Assembly: GCA_034770075.1 (NCBI GenBank)
Contig: CM068387.1
Location: 79,237,971-79,301,970, forward strand
Reading direction: 5' to 3'
DNA: 64,000 nucleotides
Source: Aralia elata
Lineage: Eukaryota; Streptophyta; Magnoliopsida; Apiales; Araliaceae
The notes beneath the pieces were generated by a model that was given only the letters and a program-made list of their open reading frames with translations, was not told the DNA's origin and searched no databases. Numbering within the stretch: the stretch's first letter is position 1; every line of letters begins with the position of its first letter. A program made the translations under genes and the position numbers. Of this stretch, positions 61,943-64,000 are shown in pieces.

Positions 61943-63770
61943 CTGTATGTTGCATAAGCAGAAACATTTAATAACAAAAATACATCCAACAAATGGAAAC
62001 ACGGCGACTATCTGTACCTTCTCAGATACGATAATTAAAGTATTTAGGAAGAGCTGCACACAAGGAAACAATGATGCAAATCTAAATCATTTACCACAGA
62101 ACTACTGATAAGGTGGCATCAGCAATCTCAACTGATACCTATACCAACGTGAAAAGCTTCTAACAGCTTCCAAAAGAGGGGAAAGAAGATATAAATGAGA
62201 CGAACTTATGTTCAAGTAAAATTTCTAAGAGAAATCCTCAACATCAAATCAAAACTAAACAAACAAAATCAATTAATGAATATTGCTAGTCATAAGCCAT
62301 CCTTGTAACTCCTAACCAGTAACAAGCATCAACAAGGGACAACAATGCAGGAAGAGATTTATGAAGGGTTAGGGAAAGAGAAAAGAGGTAGAAAGGAAGA
62401 AGAACCATACCCGAAGACCACAATGGCATAAAGCCTCAATTCTCAAATCAATAATAGTCAACTCTAAAATCAAATTACTATACTTGTATAAAAGTATAGA
62501 AAACCTAAGACTTGGTCGGTCTACTTGGGACCAAGTAAAACTCTTGTACTATAACAATAATTACACAAGTAATAAGGAAATAACTCTAATTACCTAAACA
62601 AATTATACTTAAAAAGTAGATACCGGAAATGATTAAACAACCTAATCAATTTAGGCACCTAGTAATCCCTAATAACCCTAATAACTTAATAATATCCATA
62701 AATAACAATACAAAAATAATTTATTAATAAATGCAATTTCCATTAGTCTTATTTTTCTGTTCCACATCAGACTGCAAATCAACGCTAACTAAAATGTAGA
62801 CATAAAAAGAAATTGAGGTCACATTCACAAATTTGAAATAAGCAAGTCAGTCAAATCAGGCACCAACAACATGCAGATTATATTCATAAAAAGAAAATTA
62901 TCAAGCCGATGCAATGGAGGAGTTATCAACCGTCAAAATGAGACCGTGAAAGATCGCCCTTAAGCTTCATCTTAAAAAATTGTGTCTAACCTAAATGCCG
63001 CAGCCTCAACAAGCTCTGATGCTAGACTGATAAACCTCTGCTCATGATACAACAATAGAATACAATGTGCTAAACTCTTGTTAGAAAATGATGTTTTAGA
63101 GAAAGAAAAACCCTGAAGTCATAAATAGTAAATCAATTTAACCAGCTCTCAAAATCTACAAAAAAAACAAACATATACCTTACATGAATTCTAAGGGGGT
63201 AAATGGTTGAAAATGTATACCATCTGTGCTGTCCAAACAGCAGTTCAAGTAAATTAAAGCAAAAATTAAGTGATTCTATACCTAACTAAACATAGTGGAA
63301 CAACATAGTAATTTGGTTATGTCCTACTTAGCGTATTCTAAACAAAGCATGATCATCAATCTCACAAATACTCATTCTAAGCTTAAATTATAGATAGAAC
63401 AGGTCCTTAAACCATATATAACAATCATGAAGCCAAGAGAACTACCGTGGGATTTACATTTACCATAACTGGAGAAACCGATAGAGTAAACAATCCCTAT
63501 TTATTTATTTTTCTGATAGGTAAATAAAGAGAAAGTACAAAGTCCCTATAAAACCATTACAATATAAATCTAGTTTACTTCCTATAAATGGCATCCAGAC
63601 AGGTAGATATCCCAATGAAGCACGGTATCCCAATTCTCAAAGCATCACGAGAATACTAGACATGGTGACCCCAATTATAATAAATAAATTGAATTTTAAG
63701 AGAAGCTAGAATTGAATACAAAATTTATGAGGAAATATCAATGATAAACAAAATTCTCAGAAAAGAACAA
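61943..63770. other. Upstream intron or flank of the XS-domain gene
   Basis: No exon of the XS-domain gene could be recognised here, so this is probably one long intron continuing past the window. The stretch at about 62440-62760 looks repeat-like (AAACCTAAGACTTGGTC, TAATAACCCTAATAACTTAA), but no class can be given. Confidence 0.4.
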
Positions 63771-63785
63771 AACTAACCCTTATTT

Positions 63786-64000
63786 AAAAGGGTTAATTGC
63801 ATATCGAACCTCGAAGTATACACCTTTTTACACTTCGTACCCCGAGGTTTAAAAGCTCCCATCCCACTATCCAAAATACCGTTAAGTAATCACGATGGAC
63901 CCTTTTATTATTTCCGGTCAATTTTTTTGCCGAAAAATGGCCACGTGTCATAAATTAATATTTAAATATAGTTGGCTGTATAAATATCATAGTTGACTTA
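63786..64000. mobile_element. MITE-like repeat, cut by window edge
   Basis: The stretch from GGGTTAATTGCATATCGAACC through TACCCCGAGGTTT and GCCACGTGTCAT follows a pattern common in plant genomes at the ends of Mutator-like MITEs. The far end lies outside the window, so neither inverted ends nor target duplication can be checked. Confidence 0.4.

Noticed and set aside
1..64000. CRISPR array, bacterial operon, viral or toxin gene
   Set aside because: None of the repeats has the spacing of a CRISPR array, the genes are spliced plant genes, and no viral or toxin protein was recognised on either strand.

Overview
The window is nuclear DNA of a flowering plant, almost certainly a eudicot. It is AT-rich, its genes have GT-AG introns, it carries many MITEs, LTR-retrotransposon remnants, a CACTA element and tRNA-like SINE relics, and every recognisable protein belongs to a land-plant family. 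The species cannot be named from the sequence; an asterid is a guess. No RNA gene, plasmid, viral or bacterial feature was found.

Ten genes can be supported. From left to right they are: a two-exon coiled-coil protein with a DUF7081-like N-terminus (minus); a TSR2-like ribosome-biogenesis gene (minus); a three-exon SMP-type late-embryogenesis-abundant (LEA) gene (plus); an OVATE family protein gene (plus); plastid SECE1 (plus); prefoldin subunit 2 (minus); a ten-exon cytosolic-type cysteine synthase (minus); an organelle-type uL18-like gene (minus); a FRIGIDA-like 4 gene (minus); and the 3' part of an XS-domain gene whose 5' end lies outside the window (minus). Exon borders were worked out by hand from splice-site consensus, reading phase and family similarity.

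The gene order is the most informative feature. From memory of the Arabidopsis annotation, XS, FRL4, uL18, OASTL, PFD2, LEA(SMP) and TSR2 are collinear with the At3g22430-At3g22510 block, while OFP, SECE1, OASTL and FRL4 match the At4g14860-At4g14900 block. The window would then show both sets interleaved, as expected of an ancestral arrangement before duplication and gene loss in the Arabidopsis lineage. The genes do not form a functional pathway; they are neighbours by conserved synteny.

The space between and inside genes is shaped by transposons. Two solo LTRs with perfect 5-bp target duplications lie inside introns: a copia-like one in the LEA gene (TAATA) and one in the cysteine synthase gene (CGAAA). 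A CACTA-type element lies 29 bp from the first. Four close copies of a roughly 262-bp Stowaway MITE, several other MITE families, two related LTR-like segments (1-1435 and about 53551-56330), and a nearly perfect 56-bp-arm hairpin at 8425-8539 make up most of the rest. No novel multigene system is visible. The hairpin, the GTTATGCGG motif cluster, the Asn-to-Lys change in the cysteine synthase and the short TSR2 C-terminus deserve checking.
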